From the NCBI GenBank assembly GCA_030386875.1, contig CM059556.1, forward strand, positions 37,550,964-37,614,963: a stretch of DNA of 64,000 bases, given 5' to 3'. Below, piece by piece: positions 1 to 10,990 of this stretch. How positions within the stretch are numbered: the stretch's first letter is position 1; each line of letters opens with the position of its first letter. The notes beneath the pieces were generated by a model that was given only the letters and a program-made list of their open reading frames with translations, did not search any database and was not told the origin of the DNA. The DNA comes from Morinoia aosen (Eukaryota; Arthropoda; Malacostraca; Amphipoda; Talitridae). The translations under genes and the position numbers were made by a program.

Positions 1-3000
1 CTGATCCCCTGTGAACCCACGTTTCTGATCCCCTGTAAACCCATGTTTCTGATCCCCTGTGAACCCATGTTTCTGATCCCCTGTGAACCCACGTTTCTGA
101 TCCCCTGTGAACCCACGTTTCTGATCCTCTGTGAACCCATGTTTCTGATCCCCTGTGAGCCCACGTTTCTGATCCCCTGTGAACCCATGTTTCTGATCCC
201 CTGTGAACCCATGTTTCTGATCCCCTGTGAACCCATGTTTCTGATCCCCTGTGAACCCACGTTTCTGATCCCCTGTGAACCCACGTTTCTGATCCCCTGT
301 GAACCCACGTTTCTGATCCCCTGTGAACCCACGTTTCTGATCCCCTGTGAACCCACGTTTCTGATCCCCTGAGAACCCATGTTTCTGATCCCCTGTAAAC
401 CCATGTTTCTGATCCCCTGTGAACCCATGTTTCTGATCCCCTGTGAACCCACGTTTCTGATCCCCTGTGAACCCACGTTTCTGATCCCCTGTGAACCCAC
501 GTTTCTGATCCCCTGTGAACCCACGTTTCTGATCCCCTGTGAACCCACGTTTCTGATCCCCTGTGAACCCACGTTTCTGATCCCCTGAGAACCCACGTTT
601 CTGATCCCCTGTGAACCCATGTTTCTGATCCCCTGTGAACCCACGTTTCTGATCCCCTGTGAACCTACGTTTCTGATCCCCTGTGAACCCACGTTTCTGA
701 TCCCCTGTGAACCCACGTTTCTGATCCCCTGAGAACCCACGTTTCTGATCCCCTGTGAACCCACGTTTCTGATCCCCTGTGAACCCACGTTTCTGATCCC
801 CTGTGAACCCATGTTTCTGATCCCCTGTGAACCCATGTTTCTGATCCCCTGTGAACCCATGTTTCTGATCCCCTGTGAACCCATGTTTCTGATCCCCTGT
901 GAACCCATGTTTCTGATCCCCTGTGAACCCATGTTTCTGATCCCCTGTGAACCCATGTTTCTGATCCCCTGTGAACCCATTTTTCTGATCCCCTGTGAAC
1001 CCACGTTTCTGATCCCCTGTGAACCCACGTTTCTGATCCCCTGTGAACCCACGTTTCTGATCCCCTGTGAACCCATGTTTCTGATCCCCTGTGAACCCAC
1101 GTTTCTGATCCCCTGTGAACCCACGTTTCTGATCCCCTGTGAACCCATGTTTCTGATCCCCTGTAAACCCATGTTTCTGATCCCCTGTGAACCCACGTTT
1201 CTGATCCCCTGTGAACCCATGTTTCTGATCCCCTGTAAACCCATGTTTCTGATCCCCTGTGAACCCATGTTTCTGATCCCCTGTGAACCCACGTTTCTGA
1301 TCCCCTGTGAACCCACGTTTCTGATCCCCTGTGAACCCACGTTTCTGATCCCCTGTGAACCCACGTTTCTGATCCCCTGTGAACCCATGTTTCTGATCCC
1401 CTGAGAACCCATGTTTCTGATCCCCTGTGAACCCATGTTTCTGATCCCCTGTGAACCCATGTTTCTGATCCCCTGTGAACCCATGTTTCTGATCCCCTGT
1501 GAACCCATTTTTCTGATCCCCTGTGAACCCATGTTTCTGATCCCCTGTGAACCCACGTTTCTGATCCCCTGTGAACCCACGTTTCTGATCCCCTGTGAAC
1601 CCATGTTTCTGATCCCCTGTAAACCCATGTTTCTGATCCCCTGTGAACCCACGTTTCTGATCCCCTGTGAACCCATGTTTCTGATCCCCTGTAAACCCAT
1701 GTTTCTGATCCCCTGTGAACCCATGTTTCTGATCCCCTGTGAACCCACGTTTCTGATCCCCTGTGAACCCACGTTTCTGATCCCCTGTGAACCCACGTTT
1801 CTGATCCCCTGTGAACCCACGTTTCTGATCCCCTGTGAACCCATGTTTCTGATCCCCTGAGAACCCATGTTTCTGATCCCCTGTGAACCCACGTTTCTGA
1901 TCCCCTGTGAACCCACGTTTCTGATCCCCTGTGAACCCACGTTTCTGATCCCCTGTGAACCCATGTTTCTGATCCCCTGTGAACCCACGTTTCTGATCCC
2001 CTGTGAACCCACGTTTCTGATCCCCTGTGAACCCACGTTTCTGATCCCCTGTGAACCCACGTTTCTGATCCCCTGTGAACCCACGTTTCTGATCCCCTGT
2101 GAACCCACGTTTCTGATCCCCTGTGAACCCGCGTTTCTGATCCCCTGTGAACCCACGTTTCTGATCCCCTGAGAACCCATGTTTCTGATCCCCTGTGAAC
2201 CCATGTTTCTGATCCCCTGTGAACCCACGTTTCTGATCCCCTGTGAACCTACGTTTCTGATCCCCTGTGAACCCACGTTTCTGATCCCCTGTGAACCCAC
2301 GTTTCTGATCCCCTGAGAACCCACGTTTCTGATCCCCTGTGAACCCACGTTTCTGATCCCCTGTGAACCCACGTTTCTGATCCCCTGTGAACCCATGTTT
2401 CTGATCCCCTGTGAACCCATGTTTCTGATCCCCTGTGAACCCATGTTTCTGATCCCCTGTGAACCCATGTTTCTGATCCCCTGTGAACCCATGTTTCTGA
2501 TCCCCTGTGAACCCATGTTTCTGATCCCCTGTGAACCCATGTTTCTGATCCCCTGTGAACCCATTTTTCTGATCCCCTGTGAACCCACGTTTCTGATCCC
2601 CTGTGAACCCACGTTTCTGATCCCCTGTGAACCCACGTTTCTGATCCCCTGTGAACCCATGTTTCTGATCCCCTGTGAACCCACGTTTCTGATCCCCTGT
2701 GAACCCACGTTTCTGATCCCCTGTGAACCCATGTTTCTGATCCCCTGTAAACCCATGTTTCTGATCCCCTGTGAACCCACGTTTCTGATCCCCTGTGAAC
2801 CCATGTTTCTGATCCCCTGTAAACCCATGTTTCTGATCCCCTGTGAACCCATGTTTCTGATCCCCTGTGAACCCACGTTTCTGATCCCCTGTGAACCCAC
2901 GTTTCTGATCCCCTGTGAACCCACGTTTCTGATCCCCTGTGAACCCACGTTTCTGATCCCCTGTGAACCCATGTTTCTGATCCCCTGAGAACCCATGTTT

Positions 3001-4766
3001 CTGATCCCCTGTGAACCCACGTTTCTGATCCCCTGTGAACCCACGTTTCTGATCCCCTGTGAACCCACGTTTCTGATCCCCTGTGAACCCATGTTTCTGA
3101 TCCCCTGTGAACCCACGTTTCTGATCCCCTGTGAACCCACGTTTCTGATCCCCTGTGAACCCACGTTTCTGATCCCCTGTGAACCCACGTTTCTGATCCC
3201 CTGTGAACCCACGTTTCTGATCCCCTGTGAACCCACGTTTCTGATCCCCTGTGAACCCGCGTTTCTGATCCCCTGTGAACCCACGTTTCTGATCCCCTGT
3301 AAACCCATGTTTCTGATCCCCTGTGAACCCGCGTTTCTGATCCCCTGTGAACCCACGTTTCTGATCCCCTGTGAACCCGCGTTTCTGATCCCCTGTGAAC
3401 CCACGTTTCTGATCCCCTGTAAACCCATGTTTCTGATCCTCTGTGAACCCATGTTTCTGATCCCCTGTGAACCCACGTTTCTGATCCCCTGTGAACCCAC
3501 GTTTCTGATCCTCTGTGAACCCATGTTTCTGATCCCCTGTGAGCCCACGTTTCTGATCCCCTGTGAACCCGCGTTTCTGATCCCCTGTGAACCCACGTTT
3601 CTGATCCCCTGTGAACCCACGTTTCTGATCCCCTGGGAACCCACGTTTCTGATCCCCTGTGAACCCATGTTTCTGATCCCCTGTGAACCCACGTTTCTGA
3701 TCCCCTGTGAACCCACGTTTCTGATCCCCTGTGAACCCACGTTTCTGATCCCTTGTGAACCCACGTTTCTGATCCCCTGTGAACCCACGTTTCTGATCCC
3801 CTGTGAACCCATGTTTCTGATCCCCTGTGAACCCACGTTTCTGATCCCCTGTGAACCCACGTTTCTGATCCCTTGTGAACCCACGTTTCTGATCCCCTGT
3901 GAACCCACGTTTCTGATCCCCTGTGAACCCACGTTTCTGATCCCCTGTGAACCCACGTTTCTGATCCTCTGTGAACCCACGTTTCTGATCCCCTGTGAAC
4001 CCACGTTTCTGATCCCTTGTGAACCCACGTTTCTGATCCCCTGTGAACCCACGTTTCTGATCCCTTGTGAACCCACGTTTCTGATCCCCTGTGAACCCAC
4101 GTTTCTGATCCCCTGTGAACCCATGTTTCTGATCCCCTGTGAACCCATGTTTCTGATCCCCTGTGAACCCACGTTTCTGATCCCCTGTGAACCCACGTTT
4201 CTGATCCCCTGTGAACCCACGTTTCTGATCCCTTGTGAACCCACGTTTCTGATCCCCTGTGAACCCACGTTTCTGATCCCCTGTGAACCCACGTTTCTGA
4301 TCCCCTGAGAACCCATGTTTCTGATCCCCTGTGAACCCACGTTTCTGATCCCCTGTGAACCCACGTTTCTGATCCCCTGTGAACCCACGTTTCTGATCCC
4401 TTGTGAACCCACGTTTCTGATCCCTTGTGAACCCACGTTTCTGATCCCCTGTGAACCCACGTTTCTGATCCCCTGTGAACCCATGTTTCTGATCCCCTGT
4501 GAACCCACGTTTCTGATCCCCTGTGAACCCACGTTTCTGATCCCCTGTGAACCCACGTTTCTGATCCCTTGTGAACCCACGTTTCTGATCCCTTGTGAAC
4601 CCACGTTTCTGATCCCTTGTGAACCCACGTTTCTGATCCCTTGTGAACCCACGTTTCTGATCCCTTGTGAACCCACGTTTCTGATCCCCTGTGAACCCAC
4701 GTTTCTGATCCCTTGTGAACCCACGTTTCTGATCCCCTGTGAACCCACGTTTCTGATCCTCTCTGA
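1..4766. repeat. 24-bp minisatellite, about 198 copies, open at left edge
   Basis: The unit begins CTGATCCCCTGTG and ends CCCACGTTT; it is 24 bp and stays in perfect register throughout. Common variants are ACG to ATG in the last third, CCCTGTG to CCTTGTG, CTGTGAA to CTGTAAA or CTGAGAA, and rare CCCGCG and CCTACG. Variants cluster: the ATG form dominates the left and the CCTTGTG form is confined to about 3750-4740, so homogenisation is local. Because 24 is a multiple of 3, the plus strand reads as an FLIPCEP(T/M) octapeptide repeat and the minus strand as a GSETWVH(R/K) repeat of up to 854 codons. Nothing around it looks like a gene, and the CTGAGAA variants put stops in the plus frame. I regard it as non-coding satellite DNA. 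The array starts before the window. Confidence 0.97.
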
Positions 4767-4937
4767 ATTCTTAATTTTCCACACAAAATAACTGAGTACT
4801 CAAAGGCCCGCATTTTTCTTGCGAGACCTTGTGAACGACACTAAAAATAAGACATGGATTTTTACGCTTACATCATTTTAAAAATCATCATAGGTTATCC
4901 TCATCGTTGATGGGTTGAGGATTGCCGAGATGAATGT

Positions 4938-5152
4938 CCGCCCTAGAAATTTTGCATTTGAAATTTTGCTCTCAAAATTTTGCCCTTGAAATTATGCCCT
5001 CAAAATTTTTCCCTTTTAAATTATGCCCTCGAAATTTCGCTCTTGAAATTTTGCTCTCGAAATTTCGCTCATGAAATTTTGCTCTCGAAATTTTGCCCTT
5101 AAAATTATGCCCTCGAAATTTTGCTCCTGAAATTTTGCCCTTGAAATTTTAT
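4938..5152. repeat. 14-bp AT-rich minisatellite, about 15 imperfect copies
   Basis: The unit is close to AAATTTTGCCCTCG, alternating with CTCTCG, CCCTTG and ATGCCC forms. It lies 170 bp to the right of the 24-bp array and is clearly more diverged, so it is probably older. The 170 bp between them, and 5153-5468 to the right, are unique AT-rich DNA in which I see no gene. Confidence 0.9.
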
Positions 5153-5469
5153 CTAGTGACGGCATCTTCTTCGAACGCCCGAGGTTCCTCCCGGCGTTTT
5201 CTTGCCCTCCCATCTGAGGTCAAGATTTTACAGGTATTGCCTATTTCTTGGTAATTTATTCCCAGTAAATCAATAAATTGCGGAGAGTTCAGCTATGTAG
5301 CAGATGTATAAAAATGTAATAGGTTTACTGATATAGGTTTTTAATTTAGAACAGAAATTTTATTAAAATTTATTACAGCGTTTAATTTTAATTTTCTCTT
5401 TATATCTTGTTTGTCATTTAAAACATGAACTAAATTACGACTGAAGATGAAGAACTCCTTCCCACACTA

Positions 5470-5695
5470 ATACATTCTAGTAGGATCCGTGGATATTCCA
5501 CGTAAGCTAGGTGGATCCGTGAAAAAATTCGTCAACATTACCTAACCTATAGTAACCTAATCGAACCTATACTAACCGAACCTATCCTGATAAAATGTCA
5601 ATCATATCAATGCATGTAGAGGCCATCTTTGAATGTTACACTGAGGAATTCGGTATCCGTGATACCGCAAACTCGGAAGAAAGCGTTACGGACGG
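5470..5695 (+). repeat. Interspersed repeat family X, copy 1
   Basis: A ~220-bp segment containing CCTAACC/CGAACCTAT motifs. It recurs in reverse orientation at 26358-26575, with shared blocks such as CCTGATAAAATGTCAA and the AAGATGGCC region. No coding frame and no clear terminal inverted repeat is visible. It is probably a nonautonomous mobile element, class unknown. Confidence 0.75.
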
Positions 5696-5760
5696 ACTGA
5701 CTAAATAACTGAGGAACTAAGGAAGGAAAAGGCAGAATATTATATAAATTAATTAAGAAA

Positions 5761-5824
5761 CTAGCCGGTTACCTCCGGCTAGTTACCGGCTAAGCTTAAG
5801 CCGGTTCAACCCGAGTATCGGGTT
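5761..5824. other. Three consecutive perfect hairpins
   Basis: Three perfect inverted repeats follow one another. CTAGCCGG (5761-5768) pairs with CCGGCTAG (5775-5782), ACCGGCT (5785-5791) with AGCCGGT (5799-5805), and AACCCGA (5808-5814) with TCGGGTT (5818-5824). The first two share a CCGGCT core. The module sits directly left of the A-rich tract. It might be the terminus of an element or cruciform-prone DNA; no function is known. Confidence 0.7.
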
Positions 5825-5833
5825 GTCCGACTT

Positions 5834-6064
5834 GCCTAAAAATATAAAAATAAAAAAATAAAATAAAAAGAAAAAATTAGAAAAATAAAAAAAATAAAAA
5901 ATAAAAATAAATAAAAAAAAATAAAAAAAAATTTAAAAAATAAAATGGAAAAAAAATAAATAAATAAAAAAAAAAGTAAATAATCAAAAAATAAAGAAAT
6001 AAAGAAGAAAAAAAAATCAAAATAAAAAAAAAATTAAAAAAATTTAAATAAATAGTTTTCTGCA
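5834..6064. repeat. A-rich low-complexity tract
   Basis: About 230 bp of almost pure A and T on the plus strand, mostly A-runs broken by T or G. The open frame on the opposite strand is a compositional artefact (F, L, I, Y only). It could be the decayed poly(A) end of a retroposon, but no body for one is visible. Confidence 0.9.
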
Positions 6065-7255
6065 AATATAGACACCAGTGGCTTCAATTTAATACCTCAC
6101 TCGACCATGTAGACTCAGCCAATTTTCCAAACGGACTCGCACAAATTTTGAGTTTTGCTATTAAGTATATAGATAGAAACTGAACTGAAAGCTTGACTTG
6201 AGCTTTGTCTCTGACGTTTGAAATGACGTTGTGGCAGTAGTCGTAGTAGTGGCAGCAGCGGCAGTTGTGGCAGCAGTGACACCAGTGATGCAGTGCCACC
6301 ACACACCAACACGCAGTACCACAGCAGGCGAGAGAGCTCCAAGCCGATTCGTGCATCGCTAACGCAACACATCACTTTGACACACCGCTTCGACTTACAT
6401 ACGTGGCATCTCTGCGGATCTTAACTTACACCGATCTAAGTTGATTACAGTTATAGAACTCAGGTGATGCTTGATTTTGGTTGTGAAAAATTTGAAAGGA
6501 TGATTATTCGTATTAGTCGTTCGCATAGGATCATCTTCTTCTTCGTCATCATCATCATCATCATTATCATCGTGAAACGCAAGCAACGATTTTGCAGAGC
6601 TTGGTTCCTAAAATGTGAGCTTACAGCTCGCACCTACAGGATCAAATGTGGCCGCAGATGACATTTTACCAAAAGGCCTACAGGATTAGAATTAGTTGCA
6701 AAATGCTTGTGGGTTTTCGGACAAAACCCTACAGGGTTTCCCAATCTTCAAGGGTTTTTATGATCGATTTATGTATACAAATGCAAAATTTGGGAATTAT
6801 GGCGACAAAAAACCCGTTCTGTGACGTTTGGCAGTCCCCACTGAATATAAGCTACTTTATTAAAATAAAGAAGGAAAATACTTTTCGCCAGCATTCTTAG
6901 TCAGATTACATCCTCCTGGTTTTGAAATGATCTGAGATCGAATTATTCGTCCCAGTAGGTAATAATGTTTGCATTATTTTACAGTATTTATTTACTGACA
7001 TATTTTTTATTGAGAAAAAATCTTAAAATCATTGGCAGGTTTTCGGAAAATTAGGCCGAATCAAATGAAAAAAAATAATACGAACAACATTACGGTTGAT
7101 ATGAAATACAATAAAATTTTGATCCATTAATCGATTAATATTTCGCTAAAGTGTTCACATAATATTATGAATCACAAAGAATGCGTCTATAATATCGTAT
7201 TACTATAAATAAAAATAAAAATATAATATAAGATAATATAATATATTATAATACA
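6065..7255. other. Unique AT-rich stretch with short microsatellites
   Basis: Mostly unique DNA. It contains a GGCAG/AGTAGT-type trinucleotide stretch near 6230-6300 and an ATC trinucleotide run near 6545-6575. Short open frames here (for example 6464-6661 and 6646-6900) have no recognisable domain and overlap the microsatellites. I see no gene. Confidence 0.6.
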
Positions 7256-9948
7256 ATACAATACAATCCAACGCAACGCAACGCAACGCAGCGCAACGCA
7301 ACGCAACGCAACGCAACGCCACGCAGCGCAACGCAACGCAAAGCAACGCAAAGCAACGCAGCGCAACGCAGCGCAACGCAACGCAACGCAGCGCAACGCA
7401 GCGCAACGCAACGCAGCGCAACGCAACGCAGCGCAACGCAACGCAACGCAGCGCAACGCAACGCAGCGCAACGCAACGCAGAGCAGCGCAACGCAACGCC
7501 ACGTAACGCAGCGCAACGCAACGCAACGCAACGCAGCGCAACGCCACGCCACGCAACGCAGCGCAACGCAACGCAACGCCACGCAACGCAACGCAGCGCA
7601 ACGCAACGCAACGCAACGCAACGTAGCGCAACGCAACGCAACGCAACGCAACGCAACGCAACGCAGCGCAACGCAGCGCAACGCAACGCCACGCAACGCC
7701 ACGCAACGCAACGCAACGCAACGCCACGCAACGCAGCGCAACGCAACGCAGCGCAACGCAGCGCAACGCAACGCAACGCAACGCCACGCAACGCAGCGCA
7801 ACGCAACGCAACGCAACGTAGCGCAACGCAACGCAACGCAACGCAGCGCAACGCAACGCAGCGCAACGCAGCGCAACGCAACGCCACGCAACGCAGCGCA
7901 ACGCAACGCAACGCAGCGCAACGCAACGCAACGCCACGCAACGCAGCGCAACGCAACGCAACGCAACGTAGCGCAACGCAACGCAACGCAACGCAGCGCA
8001 ACGCAACGCAACGCAGCGCAACGCAGCGCAACGCCACGCAACGCAGCGCAACGCAACGCAGCGCAACGCAACGCAACGCAACGCAACGCAACGCAACGCA
8101 ACGCAACGCAACGCAACGCAGCGCAACGCAGCGCAACGCAACGCAACGCCACGCAACGCAGCGCAACGCAACGCAACGCAACGCAACGCAGCGCAACGCA
8201 ACGCAACGCCACGCAACGCAATGCAACGCCACGCAACGCAACGCAACGCAACGCAGCGCAACGCAACGCAACGCAACGCAACGCAACGCAGCGCAACGCA
8301 ACGCAACGCAACGCAGCGCAACGCAACGCAACGCCACGCAACGCAACGCAACGCAGCGCAACGCAACGCAACGCAACGCAGCGCAACGCAACGCAACGCA
8401 ACGTAGCGCAACGCAACGCAACGCAGCGCAACGCAGCGCAACGCAACGCAACGCAACGCAACGCAGCGCAACGCAACGCAACGCAACGTAGCGCAACGCA
8501 ACGCAACGCAGCGCAACGCAGCGCAACGCAACGCAACGCAACGCAACGCAGCGCAACGCAACGCAACGCCACGCAACGCAATGCAACGCCACGCAACGCA
8601 ACGCAACGCAACGCAGCGCAACGCAACGCAACGCAACGCAACGCAACGCAGCGCAACGCAACGCAACGCAACGCAGCGCAACGCAACGCAACGCCACGCA
8701 ACGCAACGCAACGCAGCGCAACGCAACGCAACGCAACGCAGCGCAACGCAACGCAACGCAGCGCAACGCAGCGCAACGCCACGCAACGCAGCGCAACGCA
8801 ACGCAACGCCACGCAACGCAACGCAACGCAGCGCAACGCAACGCAACGCAACGCAGCGCAACGCAGCGCAACGCCACGCAACGCAACGCAACGCAGCGCA
8901 ACGCAGCGCAACGCAACGCAACGCCACGCAACGCAACGCAACGCCACGCAACGCAACGCAACGCAACGCAGCGCAACGCAGCGCAACGCCACGCAACGCA
9001 ACGCAACGCAGCGCAACGCAGCGCAACGCCACGCAACGCAGCGCAACGCAACGCAACGCAACGCAGCGCAACGCAACGCAACGCAGCGCAACGCAACGTA
9101 GCGCAACGCAACGCAACGCAGCGCAACGCAGCGCAACGCAACGCAACGCAACGCAACGCAGCGCAACGCAACGCAACGCAACGTAGCGCAACGCAACGCA
9201 ACGCAGCGCAACGCAGCGCAACGCAACGCAACGCAACGCAACGCAACGCAGCGCAACGCAACGCAACGCCACGCAACGCAACGCAGCGCAACGCAACGCA
9301 ACGCAACGCAACGCAACGTAGCGCAACGCAACGCAACGCAGCGCAACGCAACGCAACGCAGCGCAACGCAACGCAACGCAGCGCAATGCAACGCAACGCA
9401 ACGCAACGTAGCGCAACGCAACGTAACGCAGCGCAGCGCAACGCAGCGCAACGCAACGCAACGCAACGCAACGCAGCGCAACGCAACGCAACGCCACGCA
9501 ACGCAACGCAGCGCAACGCAACGCAACGCAACGCAACGCAACGCAACGTAGCGCAACGCAACGCAACGCAACGCAGCGCAACGCAACGCAACGCAACGTA
9601 GCGCAACGCAACGCAACGCAGCGCAACGCAGCGCAACGCAACGCAGCGCAACGCAGCGCAACGCAACGCAACGCCACGCAACGCAACGCAACGCAACGCA
9701 ACGCAACGCAACGCAACGCCACGCAACGCAACGCAACGCAACGCAACGCAACGCAACGCAACGCAGCGCAACGCAACGCAACGCAACGCAGCGCAACGCA
9801 ACGCAACGCAACGCAACGCAGCGCAACGCAACGCAACGCAACGCAACGCAGCGCAACGCAACGCAACGCCACGTAACGCAGCGCAACGCAACGCCACGCA
9901 ACGCAGCGCAACGCAACACAACGCAACGCAACACAAAACAACACAATA
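7256..9948. repeat. CpG-dense pentanucleotide array, (ACGCA)n, about 535 units
   Basis: The unit is ACGCA, with interspersed GCGCA, ACGCC and rare ACGTA variants. Every standard unit carries one CpG, and the plus strand is nearly free of T for 2.7 kb. The flanks grade into AATAC/AACAC-type pentamers on both sides, as expected if CpGs decayed at the edges. The variant pattern is itself duplicated: 8161-8400 is identical to 8521-8760. With a 5-bp unit and no stop triplet on the minus strand, all three minus frames stay open for about 900 codons, so none is credible as a gene. The unit is not the canonical insect telomere repeat (TTAGG). Confidence 0.97.
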
Positions 9949-9949
9949 T

Positions 9950-10162
9950 AATAGCTTATTACAACATACAATACTTAAGCAGCATCAAAGCTCCTCTAAA
10001 GAACGCTTGTTGAGCTATCCGTACAGTAGGCGGTATCACAGACGTTTGGGTGCACTACGTCCGCAGAAATTCAAACGAACATGCAAAAGGGATTTGTAAG
10101 TCTGTTGGAGCACTCGATTGACCATCAGAGTGCCAACAGATAAAAATGGGTACTGGGCAGGT
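9950..10162. other. Short unique segment
   Basis: Unique DNA between the pentanucleotide array and a LINE 3' end. It is somewhat richer in GC than its surroundings around 10000-10110. No coding frame or repeat relationship was recognised. Confidence 0.5.
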
Positions 10163-10400
10163 AAATTAAACAATTTAAACAATTTCAAACAATTAATTTA
10201 CCACAAGTGATACAGCAATAGATTGTATCTCAAGTCTAGTACAATGGACACATTTGAGTATAGCTACTTGTGGGCCCGAATAAGCTCAGCGACTTCTAAG
10301 ACATCATATCATCAAGCTATTTTTAAAGTGTACAGTTATGTTTAACTTAATTTACTTAACCTAGGGGCATACGAGACTGGTCATGTTTCGATGCTTAATT
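10163..10400 (-). mobile_element. LINE 3' UTR fragment, copy 1
   Basis: On the plus strand it opens with an AAACAATTT-type tail, then TTTACCACAAGTGATACA, TAGTACAATGG, a GTGGGCCCGAATAAG block and TTAACCTAG. The same order occurs at 16707 and 22655, where it lies downstream of reverse transcriptase coding remnants on the minus strand. This copy keeps only the 3' untranslated end, a typical 5'-truncated non-LTR insertion. Confidence 0.85.
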
Positions 10401-10734
10401 TTATAACAAAGAAAGAAATAGTGTCAAGTGAGAATGTCAGGATATTCTGTCGTGAGAAAGCACGCATCACATTTGAATCATACACACACAAAATGTTATT
10501 AAAAGTTATTTATGAAGGCTTAAACGTTTTCTAAAACGAAATCACATTCCAACATCTTAATCCCAACATAATTTCTCAAGAGCAAAATCATGTCCGTTGT
10601 CCAAACAGCGAACTAATTAACGTCAGAGATTGTGAGGGGCCCAACCGACGACCATAAGCATGAAGCGTCTGACTTTTTTAAATGTAAAATTTTATTTCGG
10701 TGATGTCGCAGCAAGCGGAACGATTGAAGCTCGC
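10401..10734. other. Unique AT-rich stretch
   Basis: No coding frame, repeat or RNA gene could be recognised here. Confidence 0.5.
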
Positions 10735-10990
10735 TCAAGTAAGTGAATGTTACGAATGTTTCTCTTCAAGCCCGAGTGTGCAAATGTTGCAGTGCAAGTC
10801 CTAGTATGCGAATGTTACAAATGCTAAAATACACTCCCGAGTGTGCGAATGTTACGATGAACGCCCGAGCATGCGAATGCTACGAATGTTATGGTCCACG
10901 CTCTATGCTAAAATAACGAAAATGTTGCGAAGATTATGATACAAGATCGAGCGGTTGTAAATTGCGGTGCAAGCTCGAGTTGATAGGATT
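10735..10990. repeat. Decayed minisatellite, unit about 45-50 bp
   Basis: Several diverged copies of a motif around CCCGAGTGTGCGAATGTTAC, with ACGAATGTT and ATGCGAATG variants. Indels blur the unit length. It is an old array compared with the homogeneous ones elsewhere. Confidence 0.7.

Noticed and set aside
2249..4813. 854-codon minus-strand frame reading a GSETWVHR repeat
   Set aside because: It lies entirely in the 24-bp array apart from 18 codons. The unit is a multiple of 3, so any stop-free frame persists. The plus strand is also widely open and there is no gene context.
5877..6065. F/L/I/Y-rich minus frame as a membrane peptide
   Set aside because: It is the complement of an A-rich low-complexity tract.
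7256..9948. Pentamer array as telomere repeat
   Set aside because: The unit ACGCA/TGCGT is not TTAGG or another known arthropod telomere motif, and the array is internal with ordinary DNA on both sides.
7187..9971. Three ~900-codon minus-strand frames (LRCVA repeat)
   Set aside because: All three frames of the same strand are open together because the pentamer contains no stop triplet. That is impossible to reconcile with one conserved gene and needs no selection.
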